Shown piece by piece: positions 19,082 through 31,372 of a stretch of 64,000 nt of DNA. The stretch is from Leptospira fluminis (GTDB lineage Bacteria; Spirochaetota; Leptospiria; Leptospirales; Leptospiraceae), in the NCBI RefSeq assembly GCF_004771275.1, contig NZ_RQEV01000008.1, positions 1-64,000 on the forward strand, in the 5' to 3' direction. The position numbers were made by a program, and so were the translations under genes. Within the stretch, counting starts at the first letter, position 1, and every line of letters starts with the position of its first letter. Under the pieces are notes generated by a model that was not told the origin of the DNA, searched no databases, and saw nothing but the letters and a program-made list of their open reading frames with translations.

Positions 19082-20998
19082 ATGAGCTTAGATTCAAAAA
19101 TCCCTTCGGGACCCTTGGAACAAAAATGGGACAGTTACAAATCCCATATCAAATTGGTAAACCCCGCCAACAAACGCAAATATACGATTATAGTCATCGG
19201 AACCGGACTTGCCGGAGGATCCGCCTCCGCTACCCTCGCGGAACTCGGTTACAACGTAAAAACCTTCTGCTTTCAAGATAGTCCGAGAAGAGCCCACTCC
19301 ATTGCGGCTCAAGGTGGAATCAACGCGGCAAAGAATTACCAGAACGACGGAGATTCCGTTTACCGCCTGTTTTACGATACCATCAAAGGCGGCGACTTTC
19401 GGGCGAGAGAAGCGAACGTATATCGTCTAGCGCAAGTCTCGGCGAATATCATCGACCAATGCGTCGCGCAAGGAGTTCCGTTCGCGAGGGAATACGGAGG
19501 CCATTTGGACAACAGATCCTTCGGAGGAGCCCAAGTCTCTCGTACCTTTTACGCAAAAGGACAGACCGGACAGCAATTGCTTTTAGGCGCCTACTCTTCC
19601 CTATCCAGGCAAATCGGATTAGGAAACGTTAAAATGTATCCTAGAACCGAAATGTTGGATTTAGTGGTAGTGGACGGACACGCCAAAGGAGTCGTAATCC
19701 GAGATTTGGTTACCGGCAAAATTTCCGTTCATGCGGGGGACGCAGTCGTATTGGCGTCGGGAGGATACGGAAACGTATTCTATCTTTCTACGAACGCAAA
19801 AGGCTCCAATGTCACCGCGACGTTCCGCGCCTACAAAAAAGGTGCTTTCTTTGCGAACCCTTGTTATACGCAGATCCACCCGACCTGCATTCCGGTTACG
19901 GGAGACCACCAGTCCAAACTGACTCTAATGTCGGAATCTCTTAGAAACGACGGACGTATTTGGGTGCCGAAGAAGAAGGGAGACACCCGGAATCCGGCGG
20001 ATATCCCCGAAAGCGAAAGGGATTATTATCTGGAAAGAAAATATCCTAGCTACGGAAACCTCTGCCCGAGGGATATCGCTTCCCGCTCCGCAAAAGAAGT
20101 TTGCGATGCAGGTTTAGGAGTCGGTCCGGGAGGCCAAGGAGTCTATCTGGATTTTTCCTCCGCCATCCAACGTCTCGGCGAGCATACGATCGCGGAAAGA
20201 TACGGAAACTTATTCCAGATGTACGAACAAATCACCGGAGAAAATCCTTACAAGGCGCCGATGCGAATCTACCCCGCCGTTCACTATACGATGGGCGGAC
20301 TCTGGGTGGATTATAATCTGATGAGCAACCTACCCGGTTTATTCGTAATCGGGGAAGCGAACTTTTCCGACCACGGGGCCAACCGTTTGGGCGCTTCCGC
20401 TCTGATGCAAGGATTGGCCGACGGCTACTTCGTCTTACCGTATACGATCGGAAATTATCTGGCGGAAGTCGGATTCGGAAAAACTCCTTCGATCGATCAC
20501 GCCGAATTCAAAAAGGCGGAGACGGAAAACACCGAGAAAATCAATAAATTTCTTTCCATCAAAGGAAAACGGACCGTCGATTCCTTCCACCGCGAATTGG
20601 GAAAATTGGTCTGGGACAAATGCGGAATGGCAAGAGACGACAAAGGCCTAAAGGAAGCTCTGCAGAAAATCCCGCAAATCCGGGAAGAATTCTGGAAGAA
20701 CGTAAACGTCCCGGGATCCGGCGCCGAATTGAACCAATCTTTGGAAAAAGCCGGTCGGGTCGCGGACTTCCTAGAATTCGCGGAACTACTCTGCCTAGAC
20801 GCTCTCACTCGGGAAGAATCCTGCGGCGGACATTTCCGGACGGAACACCAGATGGAAGACGGGGAAGCCAAGCGCAACGATAGTAAATTCTGCCATGTCA
20901 GTGCATGGGAATGGAAGGGAGTCGGCGGAAAACCGGTCGAACACAGGGAACACCTGGAATTCGAGAACATTAAACTCGCAACGAGGAGCTATAAATAA
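19082..20998 (+). CDS. sdhA: Succinate dehydrogenase / fumarate reductase flavoprotein subunit
   Basis: Catalytic subunit oxidising succinate to fumarate (or the reverse) with covalently bound FAD. The 638 aa show the dinucleotide-binding motif [15 protein letters not shown] near residue 40, the flavin-attachment histidine in [15 protein letters not shown], and the substrate-site segment [10 protein letters not shown]. The late motif [17 protein letters not shown] is also present. Length and sequence match the Bacteroidetes/delta-type A subunit that goes with a single cytochrome b. The stop overlaps the sdhB start. Confidence 0.95.
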   Translation: MSLDSKIPSGPLEQKWDSYKSHIKLVNPANKRKYTIIVIGTGLAGGSASATLAELGYNVKTFCFQDSPRRAHSIAAQGGINAAKNYQNDGDSVYRLFYDTIKGGDFRAREANVYRLAQVSANIIDQCVAQGVPFAREYGGHLDNRSFGGAQVSRTFYAKGQTGQQLLLGAYSSLSRQIGLGNVKMYPRTEMLDLVVVDGHAKGVVIRDLVTGKISVHAGDAVVLASGGYGNVFYLSTNAKGSNVTATFRAYKKGAFFANPCYTQIHPTCIPVTGDHQSKLTLMSESLRNDGRIWVPKKKGDTRNPADIPESERDYYLERKYPSYGNLCPRDIASRSAKEVCDAGLGVGPGGQGVYLDFSSAIQRLGEHTIAERYGNLFQMYEQITGENPYKAPMRIYPAVHYTMGGLWVDYNLMSNLPGLFVIGEANFSDHGANRLGASALMQGLADGYFVLPYTIGNYLAEVGFGKTPSIDHAEFKKAETENTEKINKFLSIKGKRTVDSFHRELGKLVWDKCGMARDDKGLKEALQKIPQIREEFWKNVNVPGSGAELNQSLEKAGRVADFLEFAELLCLDALTREESCGGHFRTEHQMEDGEAKRNDSKFCHVSAWEWKGVGGKPVEHREHLEFENIKLATRSYK

Positions 20999-21729
20999 TG
21001 GATCTCAAACTGAAAGTCTGGAGACAGAAAAACTCCCAAGAAAAGGGAAAAATCGTGGATTATCCCGCCAAAGGAATTTCCGAGGATATGTCCTTTTTGG
21101 AAATGTTGGACGTGGTCAACGAAGAACTGATCGAAAAAGGCGATGATCCTATCGCTTTCGAGCATGACTGTAGGGAAGGAATCTGCGGCTCCTGCAATAT
21201 CATGATCAACGGCGAAGCCCACGGACCTCTTCCCGGCGTAACTACTTGCCAGCTCCACATGAGGTCCTTCAAGGACGGAGATACGATCTTTCTGGAGCCT
21301 TGGAGGGCGAAGGCCTTTCCGGTGATCAAAGATCTAGTCGTAGACCGCAGCTCCTTCGATCGGATCATCCAATCCGGAGGATTCGTCAGCATCAATACGG
21401 GAGGAGCTCCCGATGCAAACGCGCTTCCTGTCGCGAAAAAGAATGCGGACTTGGCGATGGACGCCGCCACGTGTATCGGATGCGGCGCCTGCGTCGCTTC
21501 CTGCAAAAACGCGTCGGCGATGCTCTTCGTCTCCGCGAAAGTTTCCCACTTGGCTCTTTTACCGCAAGGACAGGTGGAAAAACAGGAACGGGTCAAGAAA
21601 ATGGTCTCAGCTATGGACAAGGAAGGCTTCGGGAACTGTACCAACCAGTACGAATGCGAGGCCGCTTGTCCGAAAGATATCAAACGGGATTTCATAAGAA
21701 TGCTCAATCGGGATTACATTCTTTCCTAA
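20998..21729 (+). CDS. sdhB: Succinate dehydrogenase iron-sulfur subunit
   Basis: Electron-transfer subunit with three iron-sulfur clusters, 243 aa. The N-terminal ferredoxin domain binds 2Fe-2S through C58, C63, C66 and C84 (CREGICGSC...TTC). The C-terminal domain carries [15 protein letters not shown] and [13 protein letters not shown] for the 4Fe-4S and 3Fe-4S clusters. The start is ATG 20998, overlapping the sdhA stop by one base (TAATG), which suggests translational coupling. It is the last gene of the operon, followed by a strong hairpin at 21739. Confidence 0.95.
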   Translation: MDLKLKVWRQKNSQEKGKIVDYPAKGISEDMSFLEMLDVVNEELIEKGDDPIAFEHDCREGICGSCNIMINGEAHGPLPGVTTCQLHMRSFKDGDTIFLEPWRAKAFPVIKDLVVDRSSFDRIIQSGGFVSINTGGAPDANALPVAKKNADLAMDAATCIGCGACVASCKNASAMLFVSAKVSHLALLPQGQVEKQERVKKMVSAMDKEGFGNCTNQYECEAACPKDIKRDFIRMLNRDYILS

Positions 21730-21738
21730 ACTCCCTTG

Positions 21739-21765
21739 TCTGCCGGGGACAAGAACCCCGGTAGA
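21739..21765 (+). terminator. Hairpin at the end of sdhCAB
   Basis: A ten-base stem TCTGCCGGGG/CCCCGGTAGA (one G-T pair) with a 7-base loop lies 9 bp after the sdhB stop, between convergent genes. It lacks a good T-run, so it may act in combination with Rho or as a 3' stabiliser. Confidence 0.45.
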
Positions 21766-21785
21766 CTTCTCCTCGATTGAATCGC

Positions 21786-22751
21786 TTATCCTTCCCCTAT
21801 GGAAAGGCTTTGCAGGATTCCACCCTGGTACACATACAAAATCCTTCCTTTCAATTTGCCTGCCTTGACCAACTCCTCTAAAACGAATAGGGATTTGGCC
21901 GCATAGATCGGTTCGATAAAGATTCCGGTCCGAGTCGAAAACTCCTCCGCTACGGACTTCCATTTTTTTCCGCTACGGAAGGCAAAAGATTTTTCCTCGA
22001 ATTGCGATCTAGGATCGAACAAGGAGGACCACCGGAGATCCGATTCTGGGAATCCGATCTTCTTAGCGTTCCGTAAAATCCAATCCTTCATTCTAGGAAA
22101 AGTTAGGCCCAAACTGATTCCTAAGACCGGAATCCTGTTCCATCCTAGAGCGGAAAGCCAAGTCAATCCGGAGCCTACGTCTAGCACGAGCCAGTCATAC
22201 TCTCTCGGATCGATTTCGTCCCAGAGAGAAGAAAGTCCTTGGAAGGAGGGAGAACAAAAAAGATATTCCGGCATACGAATATCCCAAAAGCCGGACGAAA
22301 TTTCTGTATCGGAATTTTCTCTCATGAAAAGCCCGACCGACTCTCCGGAAAAATCGAAATCGGGAATTCGGACCGTCTGCTCTTCCCATTCTCTCCTACC
22401 GGAAAAAAGGAAAATCTCGGAAAAGCGGCGGGCCAAAATCGATGCCGGACTTTCTAATTTCGGATTCCGGGAATACGCCTCTACCTTAACCGGAATTCCC
22501 ATCCAATGAAAAAAAAGGACTCCGGATAAAATCGCGTTAGAATGCAAATTTCCGCGCAGAACCGCACGGAATCGACTTCGGGAATCCGAAATCGACTTTA
22601 AAAATTCGTAAATTCCCTTCAGCTTTCGAATCTTAGTGCCTTGGGAGAAAAAAATCCTGTCTTCTCTCTTTACGAAAATTTCGGAACCGCCCACCTTCAA
22701 AATAGGATGGATCGGAGTGAAGAAATCGAAAGGGGATCGCTTCCCCTCCAA
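21786..22751 (-). CDS. PLP-dependent enzyme of the ACC deaminase / D-cysteine desulfhydrase family
   Basis: Fold-type II pyridoxal-phosphate enzyme, 321 aa. The family start (PIHPILKVGGSEIFVKREDR) and the cofactor lysine K40 in GTKIRKLKG are visible. The usual motif is GNK-x-RKL, so the Asn is replaced by Thr. RGNLHSNAILSGV corresponds to the Q-SN segment, and the late VLDVGSGLTWLSAL to the phosphate-side Gly loop. The family deaminates 1-aminocyclopropane-1-carboxylate or desulfhydrates D-cysteine; the substrate cannot be fixed here. It ends 2 bp before lepA's 3' end region begins upstream, so lepA and this gene are probably on one transcript. Confidence 0.7.
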   Translation of the reverse strand: MEGKRSPFDFFTPIHPILKVGGSEIFVKREDRIFFSQGTKIRKLKGIYEFLKSISDSRSRFRAVLRGNLHSNAILSGVLFFHWMGIPVKVEAYSRNPKLESPASILARRFSEIFLFSGRREWEEQTVRIPDFDFSGESVGLFMRENSDTEISSGFWDIRMPEYLFCSPSFQGLSSLWDEIDPREYDWLVLDVGSGLTWLSALGWNRIPVLGISLGLTFPRMKDWILRNAKKIGFPESDLRWSSLFDPRSQFEEKSFAFRSGKKWKSVAEEFSTRTGIFIEPIYAAKSLFVLEELVKAGKLKGRILYVYQGGILQSLSIGEG

Positions 22752-22753
22752 TT

Positions 22754-24556
<1,803 letters not shown>

Positions 24557-24661
24557 GCTTAAAAACAAAATTCAGGGGAATTCCTTCCCTGAAAAGCGTT
24601 TTCTCGATCCGAGTTTTCGAGGATAAGGTCCGTACCTTGGAAAAAGGACGGTGAGAACAGA

Positions 24662-24679
24662 CGGGGAAAAACGTCCCCG
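24662..24679 (-). terminator. Possible terminator of the lipoprotein gene 24700-25065
   Basis: CGGGGA/TCCCCG pair around a 6-base loop 20 bp beyond the stop codon. The minus-strand tail is only weakly T-rich. Confidence 0.3.
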
Positions 24680-24699
24680 CCCTTTCTTCGGATCGATTC

Positions 24700-25065
24700 T
24701 TAGTAAATCAAACCGTCCGCTTCGATTTTTTGACAGGAGGTTACGATCGTCAAAGTGGAACCGATCAGGTATCCTTTAAATCCTTTGATATCGCTTACGC
24801 ATTGGTCTACGACCGACTTTTTATAGTACTTCGTAGGATCTATCCCGGCGACATCTCCCGCAATCACGGAAAGAATAGAGACGGTAGCCTTGCCGGAAAG
24901 AATGGCGGAATTGACGAGGTCGGTCGTAATGGCCGCATTTTGGATTTCATTGGATGCCACATCACCTTTGACCCTATCATACGTAAAACCGATCGGATCC
25001 AAGACCGCGCAATTTACGAGAAGCACACAGAAAAGATTCGAGAGAAAGAACGCTTTTTTCCTCAT
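24700..25065 (-). CDS. Small lipoprotein, probably a Leptospira-specific family
   Basis: 121 aa. The signal peptide MRKKAFFLSNLFCVLLVNC ends in a relaxed lipobox, LLVNC. The mature protein contains AAITTDLVNSAILSGKATVS and two cysteines (DQCVSD, TSCQKI) that could form a disulfide. It resembles the small leptospiral lipoproteins annotated as TIGR04452, which is a recollection rather than a search result. An upstream in-frame ATG at 25095 would put ten charged residues before the signal peptide, so 25065 is preferred. The function is unknown. Confidence 0.65.
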   Translation of the reverse strand: MRKKAFFLSNLFCVLLVNCAVLDPIGFTYDRVKGDVASNEIQNAAITTDLVNSAILSGKATVSILSVIAGDVAGIDPTKYYKKSVVDQCVSDIKGFKGYLIGSTLTIVTSCQKIEADGLIY

Positions 25066-25222
25066 TTCAAATTCATCCAGATGATTTTTTTTCATTTCTG
25101 AGCGTTTCGCTCTTTGCTTGCAACCGTTTTTAAACCGATATGAAATAAATTTCGTCCAAAAGGATTCCGTCCGAAAATCTCTTTCGGAATAGAACCGTCA
25201 TTACCGTTTCTCTTGCGACAAT

Positions 25223-26254
25223 CTATCCGAAAATTTGCAAATCGAGTTCGGCCAAACGTTCCGGATCACAAGCGAATTGAGCGATGTCGATCTGCTTGTG
25301 ATGGTCGAACAAATACGTGGTCATCCTTCCCACAAACCTTCCGGAATATTTCTCCTCCACGAACCTGAGCCAAGCGCAAATGTCGATCAACTCGTGGCAG
25401 AGAAATTCGAAGTTCCTGCCGGTTTTGGAATCCTGAAATTTTTCCCGAGAGTTATAGATTCTGTCCTCATCCAGCAGGAGTACGTTTTCCAGGGTAAAGG
25501 GATAATCCTTCAAACCGCCTGCGAGACCGATCTGGTGGAATTTTTCCGCCTCGGGTTTGGTTCGGAACGCGGTTGTTCTGGCATCGCAGAAATAGGAGAA
25601 CGTATCCGGACGTAACGTCACTCGGATTCTGGAATTTCCGACGGATGTTCCGGGATAAGAAACCTGGTGATCCAAAACCAACTCGTCGGCATCCTTGGAA
25701 TTCGCAGGAGGTTCCAGGATGCAATATCCCTTTTCCCATTCCAGGGCAAAAGGAGAAGAGACCGAAATCGCTTTCCTCTTTTCCAATTTTCTAAAATTGT
25801 CCTTTAAGCCTGTCGAATAAGGAAGGTCGCAGGTATCGAAGGTGGGAAAACTCGACTCGGAGGTTTCTATATCCGTATAGACTCCGTACGCCAACATCCA
25901 GGCCAGCGGATGTTCTATGATCTTAACTTCTCCCAATTGTATATTATGATTTCCTTTAATACAATAGGAAGCGTCCAAGGGAAATCGGCTTTCTCTCCAG
26001 GAAAAGGAGGATTTTTCCGGATCGGTTGCGGGACGAACGTAAACCCGACTGTTCCTGTTTTCGAAGGTCGCCTTCCCTTCTAGAACGAATTCCCTTTCGA
26101 CGGTATAGGAAAAATCCCGGCTCGAAACCGGAGGCGTTCCTATAAAATGGTCCGGTAAAAAAAGGATCTCTTTCGACCGCGCTTCGCGCAAACGATCCAA
26201 TCGGGAAGAATCACGGACGATCTCGAATTCCGTCGAAAGTTCGGTATCGGACAA
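25223..26254 (-). CDS. Divergent LpxC-family deacetylase (UDP-3-O-acyl-GlcNAc deacetylase-like)
   Basis: 343 aa with the two-domain LpxC layout: VYVRPATDPE, IIEHPLAWMLAYGVYTDIE (E114, H115), the late segment FCDARTTAFRTKPEAEKFHQ, HELID (H287, D291) and FDHHKQID (H318/H319). The three zinc ligands of LpxC thus have counterparts. However, the usual HK-x-x-D-x-x-x-D reads HELIDICAW, so the active-site Lys becomes E288 and the second Asp becomes W295. LpxC commits UDP-acyl-GlcNAc to lipid A. This protein is either a divergent LpxC or a paralogue with altered activity. The start is TTG 26254, six bases after a perfect AGGAGG; longer readings run into eno on the other strand. Confidence 0.65.
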   Translation of the reverse strand: MSDTELSTEFEIVRDSSRLDRLREARSKEILFLPDHFIGTPPVSSRDFSYTVEREFVLEGKATFENRNSRVYVRPATDPEKSSFSWRESRFPLDASYCIKGNHNIQLGEVKIIEHPLAWMLAYGVYTDIETSESSFPTFDTCDLPYSTGLKDNFRKLEKRKAISVSSPFALEWEKGYCILEPPANSKDADELVLDHQVSYPGTSVGNSRIRVTLRPDTFSYFCDARTTAFRTKPEAEKFHQIGLAGGLKDYPFTLENVLLLDEDRIYNSREKFQDSKTGRNFEFLCHELIDICAWLRFVEEKYSGRFVGRMTTYLFDHHKQIDIAQFACDPERLAELDLQIFG

Positions 26255-26260
26255 AGGGAA

Positions 26261-26266
26261 CCTCCT
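26261..26266 (-). promoter_or_regulatory. AGGAGG ribosome-binding site deciding a TTG start
   Basis: A full-consensus Shine-Dalgarno lies six bases before TTG 26254 and fixes the start of the LpxC-like gene. The open frame continues upstream but has no comparable signal and would overlap eno. Confidence 0.75.
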
Positions 26267-26339
26267 TCCGTTTCTTTCGGAAAGGTCCGCCTTCCGACGG
26301 GCCCTGCTGCGAAAGTTTGTATCTTCCTCTAAAACGTGA

Positions 26340-27731
<1,392 letters not shown>

Positions 27732-27735
27732 CCCC

Positions 27736-28197
27736 ATGGGCTCGAAACTCGCGAACAGGCTTTTCCTAGGATTGGTTTTTCTCTCAGGACTCTTCTATTT
27801 TACGATCCTGGGAGAATCCGGCCTGGTCGTGAGGTCTACCCTCGAAACCAACCTCTCCGAACTGCACCTGGATGTGGAAAGGTTGGAATACGAAAACCGC
27901 CAATTGGAAGAAAGGCAAAAACTGTTACGGGACGACAAGGTCGCCTTGGAAAGAGAAGCCAGAAGATATTATCTTTTATCCGAAAACGCCCATATTATCA
28001 AATTCAAGGAAGCAGAACCTAGGTCGGAAAACCGACCGGTTCTGGCCTCCCGTTTGATCGCCCTCCGTGCAGGAAAGGATCTGCCCGTCCCTCCCATCCA
28101 ATTGATCCGCTTTTTTTACGTGTCCTTTGTCGCGTTCGTATGTATTGGTGTTTTCAGAAAATTGCGTAAGAAGAAACTGGAACAACGAAGCGCTTAA
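27736..28197 (+). CDS. FtsB/DivIC-like septum protein with an extra C-terminal membrane helix
   Basis: 153 aa. A short cytoplasmic start and a membrane helix (about 8-27, [17 protein letters not shown]) precede a coiled coil ([29 protein letters not shown]). Next comes the FtsB-like [20 protein letters not shown], where the family has AR..L.M...GE..Y. The position after eno also fits FtsB. Unusually, residues about 122-140 ([19 protein letters not shown]) form a second hydrophobic helix followed by a basic tail, which classical FtsB (about 100 aa, one helix) lacks. It would act in the divisome with FtsL and FtsQ equivalents. Confidence 0.7.
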   Translation: MGSKLANRLFLGLVFLSGLFYFTILGESGLVVRSTLETNLSELHLDVERLEYENRQLEERQKLLRDDKVALEREARRYYLLSENAHIIKFKEAEPRSENRPVLASRLIALRAGKDLPVPPIQLIRFFYVSFVAFVCIGVFRKLRKKKLEQRSA

Positions 28198-28207
28198 GGG
28201 AGCCCGA

Positions 28208-28813
28208 ATGTCTGAGACCGAGAAAATTACTGAAGTTTTCGAAGAACTTACCGGAAGCAAAATTTCCAGGAAGCTGATCGACCATAGAAAAATATTTCTT
28301 TGGGGACCTGTAACGGACGAATCCGCGAAGGATATCGTAGGCAAACTCCTCTTTCTAGAAATGGCGGACCCCGGAAAAGATATTACGTTTTATATTAACA
28401 GCCCCGGAGGAGTCGTGACTTCCGGACTTACGATTTATGATACGATCAAAATGATCAGTTCTCCCGTACACACCGTTTGTATGGGATTGGCGGCATCCAT
28501 GGGATCCGTTCTACTCGCCGCAGGAGTCAAAGGCAAACGCTCCATCTGGCCCAACGGAAAAGTGATGATCCACCAACCCTCCATCGGAGGCCAGATCGTA
28601 GCTCCCGCTTCCGATCTGAAAATCCAGGCAGAAGAAATCTTGAAAACCAGGGCAAGGCTGAACCAAATCCTGGCGGATGCCTGCGGTCACCCCGTCTCCA
28701 AGCTGGAGGAGGATACGGACAGGGATTATTATATGGATGCGGACGAGGCGATTCAATACGGTATCGTGGACACCCTCGCCACTAAAATAGAATTCCCTAA
28801 ATCGAATTCGTAA
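28208..28813 (+). CDS. clpP: ATP-dependent Clp protease proteolytic subunit
   Basis: Serine peptidase forming the barrel of Clp proteases with ClpX or ClpA/C partners. The 201 aa from ATG 28208 ([10 protein letters not shown], after AAGGGAG) show the family segments [20 protein letters not shown], the nucleophile Ser in [14 protein letters not shown], the catalytic His in [10 protein letters not shown], and the downstream acidic [16 protein letters not shown] longer reading from 28127 overlaps the ftsB-like gene and is rejected. Many Leptospira encode two ClpP proteins, from memory, so this may be one of a pair. Confidence 0.95.
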   Translation: MSETEKITEVFEELTGSKISRKLIDHRKIFLWGPVTDESAKDIVGKLLFLEMADPGKDITFYINSPGGVVTSGLTIYDTIKMISSPVHTVCMGLAASMGSVLLAAGVKGKRSIWPNGKVMIHQPSIGGQIVAPASDLKIQAEEILKTRARLNQILADACGHPVSKLEEDTDRDYYMDADEAIQYGIVDTLATKIEFPKSNS

Positions 28814-28824
28814 GGAAGCTATCT

Positions 28825-29181
28825 TTGTCGGAGGCTCCCCGGATCGAAGACGCCCTAAAAGGCTTTCTGGAAAATCCCCAAGGGAGAGCCTCGGATGGAG
28901 ACAAGGCATTCTGTTCCCTACTCCTGGAATTCTGCGAACTCTTATTCGCCGAGGAGGAAGGCGATAGTCGGGAAAAAATGACCCTGAGCAACCTAGGTTC
29001 CTTTGAACTAGACGAGTTCTTCCATTTTTACCTCCCCGACATGCACCCTGACGACTCTCAGATTCAAAAGAAGGCTAAGGATTTTCTCAAGCGCTTCCGC
29101 AAATATCTGGAAAGAAAGAATCTTCTGAGCAAGGTCCAATCGGAAGACTGGAAAGAATTCTTTCAAGAAAACGGAATATAA
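28825..29181 (+). CDS. Hypothetical cytoplasmic protein
   Basis: 118 aa, mostly helical and acidic, without a signal peptide. It reads EDALKGFLENPQGRAS, a Cys/Leu-rich helix SLLLEFCELLFAEEEG, SNLGSFELDEFFHFYLPD and a basic C-terminal helix KAKDFLKRFRKYLERKN. No family is recognised. The start is TTG 28825, with AAGGA about 10 bases upstream; it begins 11 bp after clpP and ends 10 bp before the YheT-like gene, so it belongs to the same run. A regulatory or adaptor role for ClpP would be pure guesswork. Confidence 0.6.
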   Translation: MSEAPRIEDALKGFLENPQGRASDGDKAFCSLLLEFCELLFAEEEGDSREKMTLSNLGSFELDEFFHFYLPDMHPDDSQIQKKAKDFLKRFRKYLERKNLLSKVQSEDWKEFFQENGI

Positions 29182-29191
29182 GGCTTTCTTT

Positions 29192-30193
29192 ATGGATCAT
29201 CCTCCGTTTCGACCCAAGCGTTTCGTCTCCGGCAAACACGCTCAGACCATCTATAATACCTTTTTTCCGCCTGCAAATCGACTACGAACCGAATATTTCT
29301 GCGAGGATATCCTTCTTACGGTTCGTGACGATTCCCGAGACATACTTTGGCTGGAACACAATCCGCCCGTTTCCACCTACGGAAAAAAGGGACCCAAGTG
29401 GAACGGGTCTTATATAGTCATGCTCCATGGAATGGAAGGAGATTCCGAAAGCCCTTACCTGGTTTCCCTGGCCCAGGGAGCGTTAAACAGGGGATACGGA
29501 AGCATCCGAGTGAATCTCAGAAATTGCGGAAGAGGAAGAGGCTTCGCAAAGCATTCGTATTACGCCGGCCAATCGGAGGACCTGGAAGACGTGTTGGATT
29601 ACGTCCGAGAATCCGTCTGCAGTAAGGTGTTCGTATCCGGCTTTTCCCTCTCCGCCAACCTGATTTTAAAATTTTTCGGAGAAAGAACGGATCGCCAGGC
29701 GAGAGGCTTCTCCGCTGTTTCTCCTCCCTTCGATCTGGCCAAAAACTGCGCTTTTATCGATTCCGCCAGGGGAAGATTTTATCGGGAACATTTTCTGAAT
29801 AGCTTCCGTCGCAAGATCAAGGAAGGGGTCGTACAATTGACTCCGGAAATCGGAGTGAATCTAGCGAACGTGAGATCCTTCTTCGATTTCGACGATTTGA
29901 TCACGGCTCCCACGTTCGGCTACAGAAGTGCATTAGATTATTATAAGATAAATTCCTGTAAAGATTACATATCCTCCATCCGACATCCCGGAATTCTAGT
30001 ACACGCGGAGGACGATCCGGTCGTTCCTCTCTTCGAATGGGATTCCGTGCCTTGGGAAAAACTCCCCCATCTCAAGGTCCTACTGACCAAAAAGGGAGGG
30101 CACGTTGGGTTCGTCGCCGATTCCAGTCCGGAGGTTCCCGACGGCCATTGGGTCACGAAAATTCTGCTGGATTATTTCGATTCCAAATTATAG
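29192..30193 (+). CDS. YheT-family alpha/beta hydrolase
   Basis: 333 aa. The family-typical start FRPKRFVSGKHAQTIYNTFF is present, followed by YIVMLHGMEGDSESPYLVSL and the Arg/Asn-rich VNLRNCGRGRG. The nucleophile Ser is in VSGFSLSANLILKF, where the usual GFSLGG has become GFSLSA. The acid is in HAEDDPVVPL and the histidine in KKGGHVGFV, so a triad is possible. Members are carboxylesterases of uncertain substrate. It is part of the clpP run and is followed by the DUF4416 gene. Confidence 0.8.
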   Translation: MDHPPFRPKRFVSGKHAQTIYNTFFPPANRLRTEYFCEDILLTVRDDSRDILWLEHNPPVSTYGKKGPKWNGSYIVMLHGMEGDSESPYLVSLAQGALNRGYGSIRVNLRNCGRGRGFAKHSYYAGQSEDLEDVLDYVRESVCSKVFVSGFSLSANLILKFFGERTDRQARGFSAVSPPFDLAKNCAFIDSARGRFYREHFLNSFRRKIKEGVVQLTPEIGVNLANVRSFFDFDDLITAPTFGYRSALDYYKINSCKDYISSIRHPGILVHAEDDPVVPLFEWDSVPWEKLPHLKVLLTKKGGHVGFVADSSPEVPDGHWVTKILLDYFDSKL

Positions 30194-30204
30194 CCTGAAT
30201 TCCG

Positions 30205-30228
30205 GACAATCCTAAGAAATCGATTGTC
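30205..30228 (+). repeat. Small hairpin after the YheT-like gene
   Basis: GACAATC (30205-30211) and GATTGTC (30222-30228) are perfect inverted copies around a 10-base loop, 12 bp after the stop. There is no T-run; it may separate or process the downstream genes. Confidence 0.3.
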
Positions 30229-30249
30229 GAACAGAGCAGTCCATCCCGA

Positions 30250-30792
30250 GTGAAACAAAGACAGACCGTCAAGCAGCGCAAACCCCTCCCCGCTTCTTTT
30301 TTCCTAGTGGTTTCTTTCGAAGACGAGGAATGCTATTATAAACTGAAAGAAAAGGCGGAAGAGATCTTTTCCCAGACTCTCTACGAATCCCAAGCACTCC
30401 CGAAGTGGAGTCACGAGTTCGCGAACTTTTTGGACTCTCCTTTGGGACGCCACACTCGTATCCTTTCGTTCAAACGTAGGATTTCGAGAGAAGAACTTCC
30501 GAGTCTCCAAAAGGAATGTTCCAAAACCCAGGACAGACTTCGGAAATCCGACCAATCCTTCCGTATTTTTCCGGGGTATCTTACCCCTTATAATCTAGTG
30601 TTAGCTTCCGTAGAAGAGGATCTCCATAGGGTCTATCTGTTTCACGGAGTCTTTGCCGAAATCGTTTATACTTACCAGGGGCAGAAATGGGTTTGCCAAG
30701 CCTCGGCTCCGAATTTCTTTAAGTCCCCGGAAGTTCTGTATTTTTTTACAAACCTGAGAGAGTCCTATGTTTTATCCCTCGAAAAACGTTAA
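30250..30792 (+). CDS. DUF4416-family protein
   Basis: 180 aa, soluble and basic. The pattern PASFFLVVSFEDEECYYK, SHEFANFLDSPLGRHTRILS, FRIFPGYLTPYNLVLASVEE and RVYLFHGVFAEIVYTYQGQK follows the DUF4416 family, whose members share GYL...LvLAS...RiYL..Gi.aE. Their function is unknown. GTG 30250 was taken as the start in the absence of a nearby ATG or a clear Shine-Dalgarno. The last 26 bp overlap the next gene, indicating coupling. Confidence 0.6.
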   Translation: MKQRQTVKQRKPLPASFFLVVSFEDEECYYKLKEKAEEIFSQTLYESQALPKWSHEFANFLDSPLGRHTRILSFKRRISREELPSLQKECSKTQDRLRKSDQSFRIFPGYLTPYNLVLASVEEDLHRVYLFHGVFAEIVYTYQGQKWVCQASAPNFFKSPEVLYFFTNLRESYVLSLEKR

Positions 30793-31339
30793 CCCTTTTA
30801 TTTTCCTTTTTGCCGCTGTTCTCAACTGTTGCGAACCGTCCGCTCTGCAGATCGGTTCCGTGGAACTTTGCGATTACTTTACGAGAAACGGGAACTGCGA
30901 GGAGCCCGTCGCAAAAAATAAGAAATACGAAGTGAAAATACCGAATAACAAAAGACCCCAGACCTGGGAAGACTTGGCGAACTACCTGTATTTTCATGCA
31001 AGGGAGACTCCCGGCTTCGTGATCCGTGCAAATCGGAACTTCACACCGGAGGAAAAGAAGCGTCTAAAAGAATCCTATTTTGCCATGTACGATTTCGCGG
31101 GAGAACGGGGCAAAATGGAAGGCTTAGAAATCGGCGAGAATTGGGTGGGTTCCTTCAACTATCTCGGATCCATGATTAAGGAAAAACTAAAAAAGGAAAA
31201 TCGACTGAAGCAATACCCTTACGAATCCGGTTTGTTTCCTGCGGACCTGGAATTCAGCTGGTCCTCCGCACTTTTTTCCGGCACACTCAAGACCAGGATC
31301 GATTTCGTGTACAACGTGCTTCCGCCCGAAACGAAATAA
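30767..31339 (+). CDS. Hypothetical lipoprotein
   Basis: 190 aa. The signal peptide (NVNPFIFLFAAVLNC) ends in a relaxed lipobox, giving a lipoprotein with a second Cys directly after the first. The mature part has Cys pairs (ELCDYFTRNGNCEEP), a basic, Pro-containing middle (PNNKRPQTWEDLANYLYFHA) and mixed strands near the end. No family is recognised. It overlaps the DUF4416 gene by 26 bp and converges on the lipid kinase gene with a 33-bp gap. Confidence 0.6.
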   Translation: MFYPSKNVNPFIFLFAAVLNCCEPSALQIGSVELCDYFTRNGNCEEPVAKNKKYEVKIPNNKRPQTWEDLANYLYFHARETPGFVIRANRNFTPEEKKRLKESYFAMYDFAGERGKMEGLEIGENWVGSFNYLGSMIKEKLKKENRLKQYPYESGLFPADLEFSWSSALFSGTLKTRIDFVYNVLPPETK

Positions 31340-31372
31340 CCTGAACGACGATCTCGATCGGAAACGAAAAAA

